Positions 28,483 to 37,460 of a stretch of 64,000 bases of DNA are shown here, in pieces. The translations under genes were made by a program, and so were the position numbers. Every line of letters starts with the position of its first letter. Positions within the stretch are counted from its first letter, which is position 1. Source of the DNA: Pseudomonadota bacterium. GTDB lineage: Bacteria > Pseudomonadota > Gammaproteobacteria > Burkholderiales > Rhodocyclaceae. The notes below the pieces were generated by a model that was not told where the DNA came from, made no database searches, and worked only from the letters and a program-made list of their open reading frames with translations. Location: assembly GCA_026399515.1 (NCBI GenBank), contig JAPLQT010000117.1:62001-126000 (forward strand). Direction: 5' to 3'.

Positions 28483-29379
28483 ATGAATAAATCAAAGTTG
28501 ATCGTTGCCGCTGCGATTGTCGCCGGCATTGTCGCCACATCGGCATCCGCCCAGGAAAGCGCCACGTTAAAGAAAATCAAGGACACCGGGACGATATCCC
28601 TGGGCCATCGCGAGTCTTCCATACCTTTCTCATACTATGACGATAAGCAACAGGTGATCGGCTATTCCCATGAGTTGCTGTTGAAAATCGCCGACGCCGT
28701 CAAGGCCGAGCTGAAGCTCGCCAAGCTTGATACCAAGCTGATCCCGGTGACTTCACAGAACCGCATTCCTCTGGTGCAGAACGGCACGGTGGACATCGAA
28801 TGTGGATCCACCACCAATAACACCGAACGCCAGAAGCAGGTGGCCTTCTCGAACACCATGTTCATTATCGGCACGCGCCTGATGACCAAGAAGGATTCCG
28901 GCATCAAGGACTTTCCAGACCTGGCCGGCAAGAACGTCGTGACCACGGCCGGCACCACGTCAGAGCGCCTGCTGCGCAAGCTCAATGACGACAAGAAGCT
29001 GAACATGAACGTCATCAGCGCCAAGGACCATAGCGAATCCTTCCTGACCCTGGAAACCGGTCGCGCCGTCGCCTTCATGATGGACGACGCCCTGCTCTAC
29101 GGCGAAATGGCCAAGGCCAAGAAGGCCAGCGACTGGGTCGTGGTCGGCACACCGCAGTCCCGTGAGGCATACGGCTGCATGCTGCGCAAGGATGACCCAG
29201 GCTTCAAGAAGCTGGTCGACGAGACCATCGCCAAGACCATGGCCTCCGGCGAGATCGAAAAAATGTACAACAAATGGTTCATGTCCCCGGTGCCGCCGAA
29301 AGGCCTGAACCTGAATTTCGTCCTGAGCGACGACATGAAGGCCTTGTTCAAGAATCCCAACGACAAGGCATACGAGTAA
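28483..29379 (+). CDS. gltI: glutamate/aspartate ABC transporter substrate-binding protein
   Basis: This 298-residue periplasmic protein has a signal peptide ending SASA before QES. The mature part starts TLKKIKDTGTISLGHRESSIPFSY, the standard opening of the GltI/SBP_bac_3 family. IECGSTTNNTERQKQVAFS is the ligand-binding segment of the Glu/Asp group. A strong AAGGAGG precedes the ATG. It is the first gene of gltIJKL and is separated from gltJ by an intrinsic terminator that should raise its dose relative to the membrane parts. Confidence 0.94.
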   Translation: MNKSKLIVAAAIVAGIVATSASAQESATLKKIKDTGTISLGHRESSIPFSYYDDKQQVIGYSHELLLKIADAVKAELKLAKLDTKLIPVTSQNRIPLVQNGTVDIECGSTTNNTERQKQVAFSNTMFIIGTRLMTKKDSGIKDFPDLAGKNVVTTAGTTSERLLRKLNDDKKLNMNVISAKDHSESFLTLETGRAVAFMMDDALLYGEMAKAKKASDWVVVGTPQSREAYGCMLRKDDPGFKKLVDETIAKTMASGEIEKMYNKWFMSPVPPKGLNLNFVLSDDMKALFKNPNDKAYE

Positions 29380-29402
29380 GCAGTCGAAACGGTTGAAAAA
29401 TG

Positions 29403-29432
29403 ACGGGAGGTGTTCGCACCTTCCGTTTTTTT
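29403..29432 (+). terminator. intrinsic terminator between gltI and gltJ
   Basis: ACGGGAGGTG, a TTCG tetraloop and CACCTTCCGT form a 10-bp stem with one G-T pair, followed by seven T. It begins 23 bp after the gltI stop and would act as an attenuator inside the operon. Confidence 0.88.
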
Positions 29433-29455
29433 AACTTGGCCTCCCGTAGACAACC

Positions 29456-30193
29456 ATGAGCTATCACTGGAACTGGGCGGTGTTCCTCTCGCCGGCGCCC
29501 TCCGGCGATACGACCTATCTGGGCTGGATGCTGTCGGGCCTGAAGATGACCGTGACCCTGTCACTCAGTGCCTGGGTCATGGCGCTGATCCTGGGCTCGA
29601 TCATGGGCGTGTTGCGCACTGTCCCCAACCGCTGGCTGTCGGGGTTCGCCACCGGCTACGTCGAATTGTTCCGCAACATTCCCTTGCTGGTCCAATTGTT
29701 CATCTGGTATTTCGTCCTGCCCGAGCTACTGCCGACCGGCATGGGCGACGCCTTCAAGCAGACGGACCCGGCATTCCAGCAGTTTTTCTCGGCGATGATT
29801 TGCCTCGGTTTTTTCACCAGCGCGCGGATCTGCGAGCAGGTGCGCGCCGGCATAGGCTCTCTACCGCCCGGCCAAAAGAATGCCGGCCTGGCCATGGGCT
29901 TCACGCTGACACAAACCTATCGCCACGTGCTGGTGCCGATGGCCTTCCGGCTGATCGTGCCGCCGCTCACTTCCGAGTTCCTCAATATCTTCAAGAATTC
30001 CGCCGTGTGCTCCACCATCGGCCTGCTCGAACTGGCGGCGCAGGGAAGGCAACTGGTGGATTACACCGCTCAGTCTTACGAGTCCTTCATCGCGGTGACG
30101 ATGATGTATCTGCTCATCAATGTCGTCGTCATGCTGGTGGCGCGCCAGGTCGAGGAACGCACACGCGTCCCCGGCTACATCGGCGGGAAATAG
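29456..30193 (+). CDS. gltJ: glutamate/aspartate ABC transporter permease GltJ
   Basis: This 245-residue inner-membrane permease of the His/Glu/Gln/Arg family has about five helices. ELFRNIPLLVQLFIWYF is the conserved motif of this amino acid permease group. The EAA loop reads ARICEQVRAGIGSLPPGQKNAGLAMGFT. It forms the channel with GltK, which begins 9 bp downstream. Confidence 0.93.
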   Translation: MSYHWNWAVFLSPAPSGDTTYLGWMLSGLKMTVTLSLSAWVMALILGSIMGVLRTVPNRWLSGFATGYVELFRNIPLLVQLFIWYFVLPELLPTGMGDAFKQTDPAFQQFFSAMICLGFFTSARICEQVRAGIGSLPPGQKNAGLAMGFTLTQTYRHVLVPMAFRLIVPPLTSEFLNIFKNSAVCSTIGLLELAAQGRQLVDYTAQSYESFIAVTMMYLLINVVVMLVARQVEERTRVPGYIGGK

Positions 30194-30202
30194 GAGCGCA
30201 CC

Positions 30203-30880
30203 ATGTACGATTTCGACTGGTCCTCGATTCCCGGCGCCCTGCCATTTCTCTGGCAGGGGATGAAAGTCTCGCTCGAAATCACCCTCAACGCGATCGTCGT
30301 CGGCATCGTCTGGGGCACGCTGCTGGCCATGATGCGCCTCTCCCGCAGCAAGCTGCTGTCCTGGTTCGCCGCCGGTTACGTGAATCTGTTCCGCTCGATC
30401 CCGCTGGTGATGGTCTTGCTGTGGTTCTTCCTGCTGATTCCCCAGGTGCTGCAATCGATGTTCGGCTTGAGTCCGGTCGCCGACATGCGCCTCACCTCGG
30501 CGATGATAGGCTTCGCCCTGTTCGAGTCCGCCTATTATGCGGAGATCATCCGCGCCGGCATCCAGAGCGTGCCCAAAGGCCAGGCCGCCGCCGCCCACGC
30601 CCTGGGAATGAGCTACGGACAGGCCATGGTGCTGGTGATCCTGCCTCAGGCATTCCGCAACATGGTGCCGTTGTTGCTGACCCAGGCCATCATCCTGTTC
30701 CAGGACACTTCGCTGGTGTATGTCAGTGCCCTGGCGGACTTCTTCGGCGCCGCCTACAAGGTCGGCGACCGTGACGGACGTCTGGTCGAACTGTTGCTGT
30801 TCGCCGGCCTCGTCTATTTCGTGATTTGCTATTCCACTTCGCTGCTGGTCAAGCGGTTCCAGAAAAGGAAGACGGTATGA
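30203..30880 (+). CDS. gltK: glutamate/aspartate ABC transporter permease GltK
   Basis: This 225-residue permease is the partner of GltJ. It contains [18 protein letters not shown] and the EAA loop [34 protein letters not shown] ribosome-binding region precedes the ATG. Its stop overlaps the gltL start as ATGA, so permease and ATPase are translated together. Confidence 0.93.
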   Translation: MYDFDWSSIPGALPFLWQGMKVSLEITLNAIVVGIVWGTLLAMMRLSRSKLLSWFAAGYVNLFRSIPLVMVLLWFFLLIPQVLQSMFGLSPVADMRLTSAMIGFALFESAYYAEIIRAGIQSVPKGQAAAAHALGMSYGQAMVLVILPQAFRNMVPLLLTQAIILFQDTSLVYVSALADFFGAAYKVGDRDGRLVELLLFAGLVYFVICYSTSLLVKRFQKRKTV

Positions 30881-31605
30881 TTTCCATCAAGAATGTCAGC
30901 AAACATTACGGCGCCTTTCAGGTTCTGACCGACTGCTCGACCGAGGTGCAAAAAGGTGAAGTGATCGTCGTCTGCGGCCCCTCCGGCTCGGGCAAGTCTA
31001 CCCTGATCAAATGCGTCAACGGCCTGGAGCCTTTCCAGCAGGGAGAAATATTGCTGGAAGGCATTTCAGTCGGCGACCCGAAAACCAATCTGCCGAAACT
31101 GCGCGCCCGTGTCGGCATGGTGTTCCAGAACTTCGAGCTGTTTCCCCACATGAGCATCACCGAAAATCTGACCGTCGGCCAGGTCAAGGTGCTGGGGCGC
31201 AACCAGGACGAGGCCGTCGAGAAGGGACTGAAGCTCCTTGACCGAGTCGGCCTGAAGGCACAGGCCGCCAAGTATCCCGGCCAACTTTCCGGCGGCCAGC
31301 AGCAACGCGTGGCCATCGCCCGGGCATTGGCGATGGACCCGATCTGCATGCTGTTCGACGAACCGACCTCGGCGCTCGACCCGGAGATGATCAACGAAGT
31401 GCTCGACGTGATGGTGGAACTGGCGAAGGAAGGCATGACCATGATGGTGGTCACCCACGAAATGGGCTTCGCCAAGAAAGTTGCCCACCGCGTCATCTTC
31501 ATGGACCACGGCCATATTGTGGAGGATGCGACGAAGGATGAGTTCTTCGGCACACCGCGTTCGGAGCGTGCGCAGTTATTCCTGTCGAAGATTCTGCATC
31601 ACTGA
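30877..31605 (+). CDS. gltL: glutamate/aspartate ABC transporter ATPase GltL
   Basis: This 242-residue ATPase of the polar amino acid class begins [20 protein letters not shown] at 30877. Walker A is GPSGSGKST, the signature LSGGQQQR, and Walker [12 protein letters not shown], followed by [15 protein letters not shown]. It drives uptake through GltJK. It is the last gene of the operon and is convergent with the higA antitoxin gene, 57 bp away. Confidence 0.94.
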   Translation: MISIKNVSKHYGAFQVLTDCSTEVQKGEVIVVCGPSGSGKSTLIKCVNGLEPFQQGEILLEGISVGDPKTNLPKLRARVGMVFQNFELFPHMSITENLTVGQVKVLGRNQDEAVEKGLKLLDRVGLKAQAAKYPGQLSGGQQQRVAIARALAMDPICMLFDEPTSALDPEMINEVLDVMVELAKEGMTMMVVTHEMGFAKKVAHRVIFMDHGHIVEDATKDEFFGTPRSERAQLFLSKILHH

Positions 31606-31662
31606 GCGATGCCCGGCGTGCTACGCGGAGGATGCCGCTTCGCCTGGCCGGAAATTTCAGCG

Positions 31663-32019
31663 CTACGCAGCCGCCAAGAGGCTTTCGTATGGGATGTGCA
31701 ATCCATCATGTAGCCGCTTCACCATCTGCAAACTTAAGCGACGCTTGCGATTCAACACTTCAGAGACTCGGCCGCTCGAACCAATATATAGCTCAAGGTC
31801 TTTTGGGGTAAGCCCCTGTTGTTCCATCCTGAACTTGATGGCCTCGATCGGGTCCGCGGGACCTGTCGGGAAATGCTTGTGTTCGTAGGCCTCGATGAGC
31901 GTTACAAGTATCTCCATCTCGTCCGCTTCCGGCGTCCCCTCCTGCGCTTGGAATACCCGTTCCAGCCGCTTGAATGCGGCGTGCAAGTCATCATCGTTTC
32001 GGATCGGCTTAATATTCAT
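31663..32019 (-). CDS. higA: HigA-type antitoxin with helix-turn-helix
   Basis: This 118-residue antitoxin starts at 32019 (MNIKPIRNDDDL); the frame upstream lies inside higB. The C-terminal domain MEQQGLTPKDLELYIGSSGRVSEVLNRKRRLS is an XRE-type helix-turn-helix. The N-terminal acidic part is the toxin-binding region. Its start lies 11 bp inside the end of higB, toxin gene first as usual for hig loci. It should repress its own operon. Confidence 0.9.
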   Translation of the reverse strand: MNIKPIRNDDDLHAAFKRLERVFQAQEGTPEADEMEILVTLIEAYEHKHFPTGPADPIEAIKFRMEQQGLTPKDLELYIGSSGRVSEVLNRKRRLSLQMVKRLHDGLHIPYESLLAAA

Positions 32020-32332
32020 TGACGTTCTCCACATCGATTTGGTCATACCGCGCATGGGTTCCAATAAACTTTACCCAAGCAATCCCTGCCCGATATTGCA
32101 TCTCCACAACCAGTCTGTACTTGTTCCCCGCAATGTTGAACACCACCCGGTTGTTGCCACAGATACTTGCACTGCTGTAATGATCCTTTATGTTCTGGGG
32201 AGTCTTCCAGCTCGCCTTGATCGCTTCGTCATACCAGCTTTGCAAGGCACCTTTCGAATCGGCACAGTCCGGCCGACTCCAAAACTTCACCAAGGTACTC
32301 TTGGCAACTACCCGCATTTGCGTCGCTCCCAT
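32009..32332 (-). CDS. higB: HigB-type mRNA interferase toxin
   Basis: This 107-residue protein of the HigB family of ribosome-dependent mRNA endonucleases contains FWSRPDCADSKGALQSWYDEA, the NRVVFNIAGNKYRLVVEM strand pair and KFIGTHARYDQID at the end. All are typical of the long HigB subgroup. An internal ATG at 32317 (MRVVAKSTLV) is an alternative start. It overlaps higA and is divergent from mazEF. Confidence 0.9.
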   Translation of the reverse strand: MGATQMRVVAKSTLVKFWSRPDCADSKGALQSWYDEAIKASWKTPQNIKDHYSSASICGNNRVVFNIAGNKYRLVVEMQYRAGIAWVKFIGTHARYDQIDVENVNEY

Positions 32333-32393
32333 TTTGGGAGGATTCTAGACTAATTTGGACAAACGTCAATCATAAGTGGCCTCCACAGTCGTC

Positions 32394-32410
32394 GTAAAAC
32401 AATGTTTTAC
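32394..32410. promoter_or_regulatory. palindrome between divergent toxin-antitoxin operons
   Basis: GTAAAAC and its reverse complement GTTTTAC flank a 3-bp centre. It lies in the 130 bp between higB and mazE and is a likely operator for one of the two antitoxins. A second short inverted repeat, CGTTG-AA-CAACG, lies at 32440-32451 just before the mazE ribosome-binding site. Confidence 0.5.
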
Positions 32411-32462
32411 TTCACTCCGGTTACAGGTTAGTATTACGTCGTTGAACAACGGAGAGTAGGGC

Positions 32463-32717
32463 ATGGAAAGTGCAATCCGCAAACTAGGCAACAGCGCCGG
32501 CATCATCTTGCCGGCCGCGTTATTGCGGACACTCAAGTTCGAGGTTGGACAAGCAATCGACATCGAGGTTGTGGACGGCCGCTTGGTGGTGACGCCGAAG
32601 ACGCGTAAGCGCTATACCGCAGCAGAGTTGAATGCACAATGCGATCCCCGGGCGCCTATGCCGGAAGATATTGTGGCTTGGGAACATGCGCCGGCGGTCG
32701 GCAGCGAAGCGCTGTGA
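32463..32717 (+). CDS. mazE: MazE/PemI-like antitoxin (AbrB fold)
   Basis: This 84-residue antitoxin has an N-terminal swapped-hairpin DNA-binding domain, ESAIRKLGNSAGIILPAALL with VGQAIDIEVVDGRLVVTP, typical of MazE/SpoVT-AbrB proteins. The C-terminal tail (CDPRAPMPEDIVAWEHAP) is the toxin-wrapping part. A GGAGAGTAGGGC ribosome-binding region precedes the ATG. Its stop overlaps the mazF start as GTGA. Confidence 0.93.
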   Translation: MESAIRKLGNSAGIILPAALLRTLKFEVGQAIDIEVVDGRLVVTPKTRKRYTAAELNAQCDPRAPMPEDIVAWEHAPAVGSEAL

Positions 32718-33061
32718 GGCAGAAATTCAAGCAGGGCGACATCGTGCAGGTGACGCTCGATCCCACCCTGGGAAGTGAAATCCAGGGAAGACGTCCGGTG
32801 CTGGTGTTGTCGAATGCCGAATTCAATAGCGGTGGCCGGGCACTGGTCGCGGCCATTACGCAGGGCGGCAATCTGGATCGGATTAAAGGCTGGACCGTGA
32901 CGCTTATGGGGACCGGAACAAAGACCCAAGGAGCCGCCGTCATCAGCCAGTGCCGGATGATCGATCTGGAAGCGCGGGCAGCGAAACGGATTGAAGCCGT
33001 TCCGCCGGTTGTGATCGAGGAAGCACTTGCCAAACTGCAAGCGGCGATTGATTCAGAGTAA
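32714..33061 (+). CDS. mazF: MazF/PemK-like endoribonuclease toxin
   Basis: This 115-residue toxin begins at a GTG (32714) whose bases overlap the mazE stop. FKQGDIVQVTLDPTLGSEIQGRRPVLVLSNAEFN is the MazF core with the conserved Gly-Arg-Pro and catalytic-region Arg. QCRMIDLEARAAKRIE is the conserved helix. It cleaves mRNA at short sites. Locus order and coupling are those of a standard mazEF pair. Confidence 0.93.
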   Translation: MRQKFKQGDIVQVTLDPTLGSEIQGRRPVLVLSNAEFNSGGRALVAAITQGGNLDRIKGWTVTLMGTGTKTQGAAVISQCRMIDLEARAAKRIEAVPPVVIEEALAKLQAAIDSE

Positions 33062-33170
33062 GGACATCGACATAGAAGACGTGTTGAATGGTACGCCCGC
33101 ACCGAGAGCGGTAACTGTCTTGTGAAGAGAATCGTAGTCTGTCCCTGAGTATTTTCTAAAGAGGGTGAAC

Positions 33171-33254
33171 ATGAACGACGACAAAACCAAATTCTGCGAA
33201 TGCGATGAGCCGAAAATGCTGGCCTCTACAACGAGAAGTGGCCCGGCAAAATAG
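33171..33254 (+). pseudogene. small gene cut by the IS element
   Basis: An ATG preceded by GAGGGTGAAC opens a frame MNDDKTKFCECDEPKMLAS that then enters the left end of the IS3 element at about 33230 and stops at 33254. The good ribosome-binding site and the CEC motif suggest a real N terminus. No remainder is seen beyond the element, where a repeat begins instead. Confidence 0.45.
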
Positions 33255-33319
33255 GACTGGCCGATAAGTGAAAACCCTGCTCTTATGGGCGAGTAAATCG
33301 CCCGCGAAAGGAGCAGCAG

Positions 33320-33622
33320 ATGAGAAGGCCCAGAAGGAATCATACGGCGGCATTCAAGGCGAAGGTCGCAGTCGCCGCGTTGAAAGGCGACAAGACCTTG
33401 GCCGAACTGGCAGAGAAGTTCGATCTGCATACAAACCAGATCACCCAATGGCGAACACAGTTGCTGGAAGGTGCCACTGACGTGTTCTTGACCCCGGCGG
33501 AGAAGCGAGACACTGGGCCGAGCACGAAGGACATGCAAGCCAAAATCGGCCAGCAAGCTCGGGAGATTGACTTTTTTGCCGGCGCGCTCGGTCGTATCGG
33601 CGATGCGAGCGCAAAGAGATGA
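33320..33622 (+). CDS. IS3-family transposase OrfA
   Basis: This 100-residue DNA-binding subunit contains the helix-turn-helix AAFKAKVAVAALKGDKTLAELAEKFDLHTNQITQWR. A coiled region with AKIGQQAREIDFFAGALGR follows, the leucine-zipper-like end of OrfA. A GGAGCAGC ribosome-binding site precedes the ATG. A run T-TTT-TTG (about 33572-33578) is a possible -1 slip site for an OrfAB fusion, though OrfB also has its own ATG. Confidence 0.9.
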   Translation: MRRPRRNHTAAFKAKVAVAALKGDKTLAELAEKFDLHTNQITQWRTQLLEGATDVFLTPAEKRDTGPSTKDMQAKIGQQAREIDFFAGALGRIGDASAKR

Positions 33623-34443
33623 TCGATACCACCCACAAACTGCCGATGACCCGCCAGGCAGAGCTGCTGGCGATCTCGCGCTCGAACCTGTACTACCTGC
33701 CGCGCCCGACGTCCGAAGCGGATTTGGCACTGATGCGACGCATTGACGAACTGCATCTAAACTATCCGTTCGCTGGCAGCCGGATGCTGCGGGACATGTT
33801 GGGACTCAAAGGTATCCAGGTCGGCCGCCAGCACGTGACTACGTTGATGGCAAAAATGGGCATTGCCGCCATCTCGCGCCAGCGCAAGACCAGCGCACCA
33901 CACCCGGCGCATCCGATCTACCCATACCTGCTCCGGGGCCTCACCATCGATCGCCCCAATCATTGCTGGGCGGCGGACATCACCTACATTCCGATGCGCC
34001 GGGGTTTCGTCTATCTGGTCGCCATCGTCGACTGGGCAACCCGTAAGGTGCTGTCGCACAGGGTATCGATCACGATGACCACAGACTTCTGCGTCGAGGC
34101 GCTTGAGGAAGCGATCATCAAGTACGGCAGGCCGGAGATCTTCAACACCGACCAGGGTAGCCAATTCACCAGTGCCGAATTCACCGGCGTTCTCAAGGCC
34201 AACGACATCCGGATCAGCATGGACGGCAAGGGGCGCTGGATCGACAACGTATTTGTTGAGCGTATCTGGAAGAGCGTCAAGTACGAGCATGTCTATCTTC
34301 ATGCCTATGAGAACGTCGCCGAGGCCAAGCAACAGCTGGCGACTTACTTCAACACCTACAATACGCGGCGCCCGCATTCGTCGTTGGATGGCCGGACACC
34401 GGACATGGCATACTTCAACCAACCAATGGAACAGGCAGCGTGA
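33619..34443 (+). CDS. IS3-family transposase OrfB (DDE integrase)
   Basis: This 274-residue catalytic subunit has a retroviral-integrase core. The DDE acidic triad is in WAADITYIP, FNTDQGSQFTS and NVFVERIWKSVKYE. The N-terminal HTH_21-like part reads YPFAGSRMLRDMLGLKG. The ATG at 33619 overlaps the OrfA stop as ATGA. Length and motifs show no damage. Confidence 0.93.
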   Translation: MIDTTHKLPMTRQAELLAISRSNLYYLPRPTSEADLALMRRIDELHLNYPFAGSRMLRDMLGLKGIQVGRQHVTTLMAKMGIAAISRQRKTSAPHPAHPIYPYLLRGLTIDRPNHCWAADITYIPMRRGFVYLVAIVDWATRKVLSHRVSITMTTDFCVEALEEAIIKYGRPEIFNTDQGSQFTSAEFTGVLKANDIRISMDGKGRWIDNVFVERIWKSVKYEHVYLHAYENVAEAKQQLATYFNTYNTRRPHSSLDGRTPDMAYFNQPMEQAA

Positions 34444-34575
34444 GAACCTGGTTACCCACCGCGCCACTCGCCTTCCGCCTCAAAGGGGCGGGCGGCGGCG
34501 CCGTGGATAACCTCCACCCGCAGGGGATCCACTTAAGAAGCCCCAAAGTCTGTCCTAACAAACCGAGCCACTTCT

Positions 34576-34640
34576 CGTTTCTTTGGGTACTTTCTTGTCG
34601 CAACAAGAAAGTACCTCTCCCGCCGGGGCGAGTCCCGGCA
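34576..34640 (+). repeat. dispersed 66-bp palindromic repeat, copy 1
   Basis: It begins GTTTCTTTGGGTACTTTCTTG, contains the inverted pair ACTTTCTTG/CAAGAAAGT, then CTCCCGCCGGGGCGAG and ends CCCGGCA. The same unit occurs at 49698-49763 (opposite strand) and 51741-51806. This copy abuts the right end of the IS3 element and lies just upstream of dsbB. Confidence 0.8.
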
Positions 34641-34674
34641 ATAATTGGAATACCGATTCAACTCTACGAACTTC

Positions 34675-35187
34675 ATGACCACCATGCAAAAACTAAAAAC
34701 ATTCCTCCTGTCCCCCCGCTTCCCCTTCATCACCACCCTGATCATAGCCACCCCTATGGTCGGCGGCGGCGTCCTGCTGCAACAGACCTTGCACATCGCC
34801 GCCTGCCCGTTGTGCATTTCGCAACGCATGCTGGCCATGCTGCTTTTCTCATTATCCGTAATCGGTCTGTTAATCAGCAACAGTCGCGCAGGCCGAATGA
34901 CAATATTGGCTCTCATGCTCGCCACCACCGCCACCGGCGCCTTCGTCGCCGGCTACCAGACCTGGCTCCAGCGCTTCGCCCATGACACGACGTGTAGCGG
35001 CCAAGCCGCTTGGTGGGAACTCCTGATCGATTGGGCAGGAGAGAAAATCCCGATTCTGTTCTATGCCAGCGGCCTGTGCTCCGACCCTGCCTTCAAGTTC
35101 ATCGGCCTCTCCATTGCCGAGTGGTCGCTGGTGATTTTCAGCGCGCTGACCGTGATGGTCCTGCGTAGCCTGTTACGCCGCCACTGA
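34675..35187 (+). CDS. dsbB: disulfide bond formation protein DsbB
   Basis: This 170-residue inner-membrane protein has four helices and reoxidises DsbA using quinone. The first periplasmic Cys pair is in ACPLCISQR (about residues 37-40). The second pair is in DTTCSGQAAWW and ASGLCSDP. I start it at the ATG 34675 (MTTMQKLKTF) because the ten residues before lie in poorly conserved sequence. It ends just before a terminator shared with the convergent rplQ. Confidence 0.9.
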   Translation: MTTMQKLKTFLLSPRFPFITTLIIATPMVGGGVLLQQTLHIAACPLCISQRMLAMLLFSLSVIGLLISNSRAGRMTILALMLATTATGAFVAGYQTWLQRFAHDTTCSGQAAWWELLIDWAGEKIPILFYASGLCSDPAFKFIGLSIAEWSLVIFSALTVMVLRSLLRRH

Positions 35188-35206
35188 CCATCGAGCCGTA
35201 AACGCA

Positions 35207-35237
35207 CAAGGCCAGGAGCGAACTCCTGGCCTTGTTT
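35207..35237. terminator. bidirectional terminator between dsbB and rplQ
   Basis: CAAGGCCAGGAG and CTCCTGGCCTTG form a perfect 12-bp stem with a CGAA loop, followed by TTTC on the plus strand. It lies between the convergent ends of dsbB and the alpha ribosomal operon. Confidence 0.85.
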
Positions 35238-35253
35238 CATTCATGCAGTGTCG

Positions 35254-35649
35254 TTATTCGACTTCAGCAGGCGTGACGGCCTCGGCGCGCTCCGGCTGGT
35301 CGAGAAGTTCGACCAGGGCCATCGGCGCATTGTCGCCGATGCGGAAACCCATCTTGAGGATGCGCAGATAGCCGCCGTTGCGCTGGGCGTAGCGCGGACC
35401 GATCTCGGCGAACAGCTTGCCCACCATCTCGCGGTCGCGCAGGCGGTCGAATGCCAGCCGGCGATTTGCCAGGCTAGGCTTCTTGCCCAGGGTAATCATC
35501 GGTTCCACGACGCGGCGCAGTTCCTTGGCCTTGGGCAAGGTGGTCTTGATGGTTTCATGACGCAACAGGGAGTTGGTCATGTTGCGCAGCATCGCCAGAC
35601 GATGCGACGAAGTTCTATTGAGTTTTCTTAAGCCATTGCCGTGACGCAT
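35254..35649 (-). CDS. rplQ: 50S ribosomal protein L17
   Basis: This 131-residue protein has the L17 signature [24 protein letters not shown] and [23 protein letters not shown]. It lies near the peptide exit tunnel of the large subunit. It is the last gene of the alpha operon, after rpoA. The C-terminal tail [27 protein letters not shown] is slightly longer than in E. coli, as is usual in betaproteobacteria. Confidence 0.97.
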   Translation of the reverse strand: MRHGNGLRKLNRTSSHRLAMLRNMTNSLLRHETIKTTLPKAKELRRVVEPMITLGKKPSLANRRLAFDRLRDREMVGKLFAEIGPRYAQRNGGYLRILKMGFRIGDNAPMALVELLDQPERAEAVTPAEVE

Positions 35650-35727
35650 GATGCTTCCTCATTTATGCGGCCGCCGCTGATTGTTTTCTTGGCAAGCGGC
35701 CGGTTAATCGTTAGAGAGGGTAAATAA

Positions 35728-36708
35728 TTAAGACAGCTTTTCCAGGCCGAAGGGCGGCCAGCTCTCGAGTTTCATGCCGAGAGTCAGCCCCCGCGAAGCC
35801 AGGACTTCCTTGATCTCATTGAGCGACTTGCGGCCCAGATTCGGGGTCTTCAACAACTCCGCTTCGGTGCGCTGGATCAGATCGCCGATGTAATAGATGT
35901 TTTCGGCCTTCAGGCAGTTGGCCGAGCGCACCGTCAGTTCAAGATCATCCACCGGACGTAGCAGGATCGGATCGACCGCCGTCTGCTTCGGTGACTCGAT
36001 CGACATGGGCGTGCCTTCCAGGTCGGCGAATACCGAGAGCTGGTCCATCAGGATACGGGCCGCGTAACGAATCGCTTCTTCGGGATCGATCGCGCCATTG
36101 GTCTCGATGTCGATGATCAGCTTGTCGAGGTCGGTGCGCTGTTCGACGCGCGCTGCTTCCACCGCATAGCTGACGCGGTTGACCGGGCTGAAGGACGCAT
36201 CCAGCATGATGTGGCCGATGCCCTTGGTTTCCTTGTCGCTCGGACGCATCGCGGCGGGTACGTAACCGCGGCCGGCTTCGATCTTGATCTGCATGTCGAG
36301 CTTGCCGCCCGGCGCGACGTGGGCGATCACGTGATCGGGATTGATGATCTCGACATCATGGCTGATCTCGATATCCGCGGCCGTCACCACACCCTCGCCC
36401 TTCTTGGACAGCGTCAGCAAGGCTTCGGAGCGGTTGTGGAGCTTGAGCACCACGCCCTTGATGTTGAGCAGGATGTCGACCACGTCTTCGCGCACGCCGT
36501 CGAGCGTCGAGTACTCATGCAACACGCCTTCGATCGAGGCTTCGGTCGGCGCATAGCCGGGCATGGAGGACAGCAGGATACGGCGCAGGGCATTGCCCAG
36601 CGTATGGCCGTAACCGCGCTCGAAAGGCTCCATGACCACGCGGGCATGGACCGGGGAGAGCGTTTGTACATCGATGATGCGTGGTTTTAGAAGTGCGCTG
36701 CTTTGCAT
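35728..36708 (-). CDS. rpoA: RNA polymerase alpha subunit
   Basis: This 326-residue subunit starts assembly of RNA polymerase. The N-terminal dimerisation domain contains [22 protein letters not shown]. The C-terminal domain ([39 protein letters not shown]) binds UP elements and activators. I choose the ATG at 36708, 7 bp after AAGGG, over the ATG at 36714, which is too close to it. It lies between rpsD and rplQ. Confidence 0.97.
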   Translation of the reverse strand: MQSSALLKPRIIDVQTLSPVHARVVMEPFERGYGHTLGNALRRILLSSMPGYAPTEASIEGVLHEYSTLDGVREDVVDILLNIKGVVLKLHNRSEALLTLSKKGEGVVTAADIEISHDVEIINPDHVIAHVAPGGKLDMQIKIEAGRGYVPAAMRPSDKETKGIGHIMLDASFSPVNRVSYAVEAARVEQRTDLDKLIIDIETNGAIDPEEAIRYAARILMDQLSVFADLEGTPMSIESPKQTAVDPILLRPVDDLELTVRSANCLKAENIYYIGDLIQRTEAELLKTPNLGRKSLNEIKEVLASRGLTLGMKLESWPPFGLEKLS

Positions 36709-36779
36709 CTGCATTCCCTTTGAATGGAAGCGTCTCCGGACCGATCGAACGAGTTACTCGATCGGCCTTCGAGCGCCGG

Positions 36780-37409
36780 TTAGCGCGAGTAAAGTTCGAC
36801 GATCAGACCTTCGTTAATCGTCGCCGGGAGTTCTGTGCGCTGCGGGTAGGCTTTGAATGTGCCCTTGGCAGCCTTGGCGTCGACTTCGATCCACTCGGGG
36901 TATCCCCGCGACTCGGCAGCCACCAGGGCGGCCTTGGTGCGCAGTTGGGCGCGGGCGCCGTCGGTCAACTGCACCACGTCGCCGGGACGGACGCTGAACG
37001 AGGGGATGTTGACGCGGCGGCCATTCACCAGCACGCCGTTGTGCCGCACGACCTGACGCGATTCGGCGCGCGAACCGCCGAAACCCATGCGATAGGCGAC
37101 CGTGTCGAGACGACCTTCCAGCAGTTGCAGCAGGTTCTCGCCGGTCTGGCCCTTGCGGCCTTCGGCGGTCGCGAAAGTTCTGCGGAACTGGCGCTCGAGG
37201 ATGCCGTAAATGCGGCGTACTTTCTGCTTTTCACGCAGTTGCGTGCCATAGCCGGAAAGGCGCTGGCCGGACTTCTGGCCGTGCTGGCCTGGGGCGTAGG
37301 CACGGCGTTCGACCGAGCATTTGTCCGTGAAGCACTTCTCGGCCTTCAGGAACAGTTTCTCGCCTTCACGACGGCATTGGCGACACTTGGGATCCAGATT
37401 TCTGGCCAC
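36780..37409 (-). CDS. rpsD: 30S ribosomal protein S4
   Basis: This 209-residue primary 16S rRNA-binding protein shows [26 protein letters not shown] at the N terminus, with Cys spacing of the zinc-capable S4 type. The S4 RNA-binding domain reads [38 protein letters not shown]. In enterobacteria S4 represses the alpha operon; whether that holds here cannot be seen. Confidence 0.97.
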   Translation of the reverse strand: MARNLDPKCRQCRREGEKLFLKAEKCFTDKCSVERRAYAPGQHGQKSGQRLSGYGTQLREKQKVRRIYGILERQFRRTFATAEGRKGQTGENLLQLLEGRLDTVAYRMGFGGSRAESRQVVRHNGVLVNGRRVNIPSFSVRPGDVVQLTDGARAQLRTKAALVAAESRGYPEWIEVDAKAAKGTFKAYPQRTELPATINEGLIVELYSR

Positions 37410-37460
37410 TTTCTACTCCTTGAATTCAGTCAATAGCTTGGGCATTTGGATGCGCCAGGC

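Larger units (their letters stand above)
33230..34579 (+). mobile_element. intact IS3-family insertion sequence, about 1.35 kb
   Basis: Two overlapping transposase genes are bounded by imperfect terminal inverted repeats. The left end AACGAGAAGTGGCCCGG is followed by TAGGACTG. The right end, read inwards, is AACGAGAAGTGGCTCGG followed by TAGGACAG. The exact outer base is uncertain by a few positions; no clear target duplication was found. Both genes are full length, so it may be active. A 66-bp dispersed repeat starts at the right edge. Confidence 0.85.
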
